Shown one piece after another: positions 63,508 through 64,000 of a DNA stretch of 64,000 nt. The first letter of the stretch is position 1. Every line of letters starts with the position of its first letter. The translations under genes and the position numbers were made by a program. Origin of the DNA: JADFNB01 sp036397455. GTDB lineage: Bacteria; Gemmatimonadota; Gemmatimonadetes; Gemmatimonadales; GWC2-71-9. The notes under the pieces were generated by a model. The model was given only the letters and a program-made list of their open reading frames with translations, did not search any database and had not been told where the DNA came from. The stretch spans positions 21,348-85,347 of the forward strand of contig DASWIX010000068.1 in assembly GCA_036397455.1 (NCBI GenBank), read 5' to 3'.

Positions 63508-64000
63508 TGCGGGCAGATCCGCGGTTCGTCGACCTGTCAAAGGCCTTCTGGGCGAACGTACGGAGCATCAGCCAGCAGGCGGGATACACGAAACGAGACA
63601 GTAGACAGGTTAAGGTACACACAGTGGCTGAAATGGCCGCTGCCATGACCGCACTCGGGTTAAGAGTGACCCATATTACGGGGAGAGACGGAGCCACAGA
63701 ACTCGGCCGTCGGCTGGAAGAGTACTTTGCGTATCGGGCTGAGGTTCTGAACGCGGTGGTGGCGCCTCAGCTGATGGATGCGCCCGAGGCAGAGCAGGTC
63801 TTTGAGGAACTCCGCGCCCGACTGGATCCGCGCTGCCCGCTCCCGATGAATAAGCAGAAAGGTGAGAAGGCACGCCCGGCGTTCCTGACGGGAATCGTGA
63901 ACATGCTTGTCGAGGCAAACTGTGATGGGCTTCCGGTGGATTACGATCCGAGGGAGCTGACAACCTTCACGAGGGACGACCAGCCGCTGAGGACCCTTGC
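63507..64000 (+). CDS. Unknown protein coupled to the XRE regulator, cut by the window end (restriction-like partner?)
   Basis: An open frame of at least 164 codons that continues beyond the window. It begins MRADPRFVDLSKAFWANVRS and includes FAYRAEVLNAVVAPQLMDAP, RLDPRCPLPMNKQKGEKA and DYDPRELTTFTRDDQPLRTL. It starts one base inside the XRE stop codon, with GGAGGATCAGAATA as ribosome-binding region. No nuclease signature can be claimed from the visible part. Position after a C-like regulator and opposite a methylase is where a restriction endonuclease usually lies, but an accessory factor is equally possible. Confidence 0.7.
   Translation, partial: MRADPRFVDLSKAFWANVRSISQQAGYTKRDSRQVKVHTVAEMAAAMTALGLRVTHITGRDGATELGRRLEEYFAYRAEVLNAVVAPQLMDAPEAEQVFEELRARLDPRCPLPMNKQKGEKARPAFLTGIVNMLVEANCDGLPVDYDPRELTTFTRDDQPLRTL

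Overview
The window is about 64 kb of GC-rich bacterial chromosome. Coding density is high, and same-strand neighbours often overlap by 1-4 bases. Secreted peptidases, lipoproteins, TolB/BNR beta-propeller proteins, HAF-repeat proteins and a pilin-like domain are abundant. GTG and TTG starts are common. Together this suggests a Gemmatimonadota-like, aerobic, diderm heterotroph. The assignment is an inference from gene style; no rRNA or other marker gene is present.

Left part (1-10.3 kb): the end of malate synthase and isocitrate lyase (glyoxylate shunt), a four-helix-bundle (S23-type) protein, an IorA/IorB-type molybdenum hydroxylase with a Tat signal, a serine hydrolase of the beta-lactamase fold, and a zincin-amidohydrolase pair. 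From 10.3 to 17.7 kb: a REP-like repeat, an exonuclease/endonuclease/phosphatase lipoprotein, queuosine precursor genes queF / queC-queE, a zinc-type alcohol dehydrogenase, an MscS tail remnant, a DUF4097 repeat protein and an aminotransferase.

Middle (17.7-35.5 kb): a leftward cluster (cobalamin-binding-type protein, bacilliredoxin, membrane-anchored receiver protein, S9 peptidase), then a 7Fe ferredoxin, uridine kinase, M1 peptidase, a flavin-dependent oxidoreductase, a TolB-like protein, malic enzyme, a CtaG-like protein, a dihaem cytochrome c, a cyanophycinase-like peptidase and a TPR lipoprotein. From 35.8 to 45.8 kb: an AAA/DUF4143 ATPase behind a three-fold 22-bp operator-like repeat, an operon of a substrate-binding lipoprotein with a histidine kinase and an NtrC-type regulator, a large BNR protein and a TetR regulator. 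From 46.4 to 51.8 kb: CNNM- and MgtE-type divalent cation transporters, a TPR/proline-rich membrane protein and an Fpg/Nei glycosylase.

Right part (51.8-64 kb): REP-like repeats, then a locally duplicated region with two intact HAF-FIMAH lipoproteins, one frameshifted HAF relic, a duplicated 3' scar of a TolB-like gene, and a DUF2628-like membrane protein fused to a pilin-like domain. A second kinase/NtrC-type regulator operon follows. The last 2 kb has visibly lower GC and starts at a remnant of IS21-like terminal repeats. It holds a D12-class DNA adenine methylase facing a small XRE regulator and a co-transcribed unknown gene cut by the window end. A symmetric operator overlaps a near-consensus methylase promoter. 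This looks like a compact restriction-modification-like module and is the best candidate for an under-described system here.
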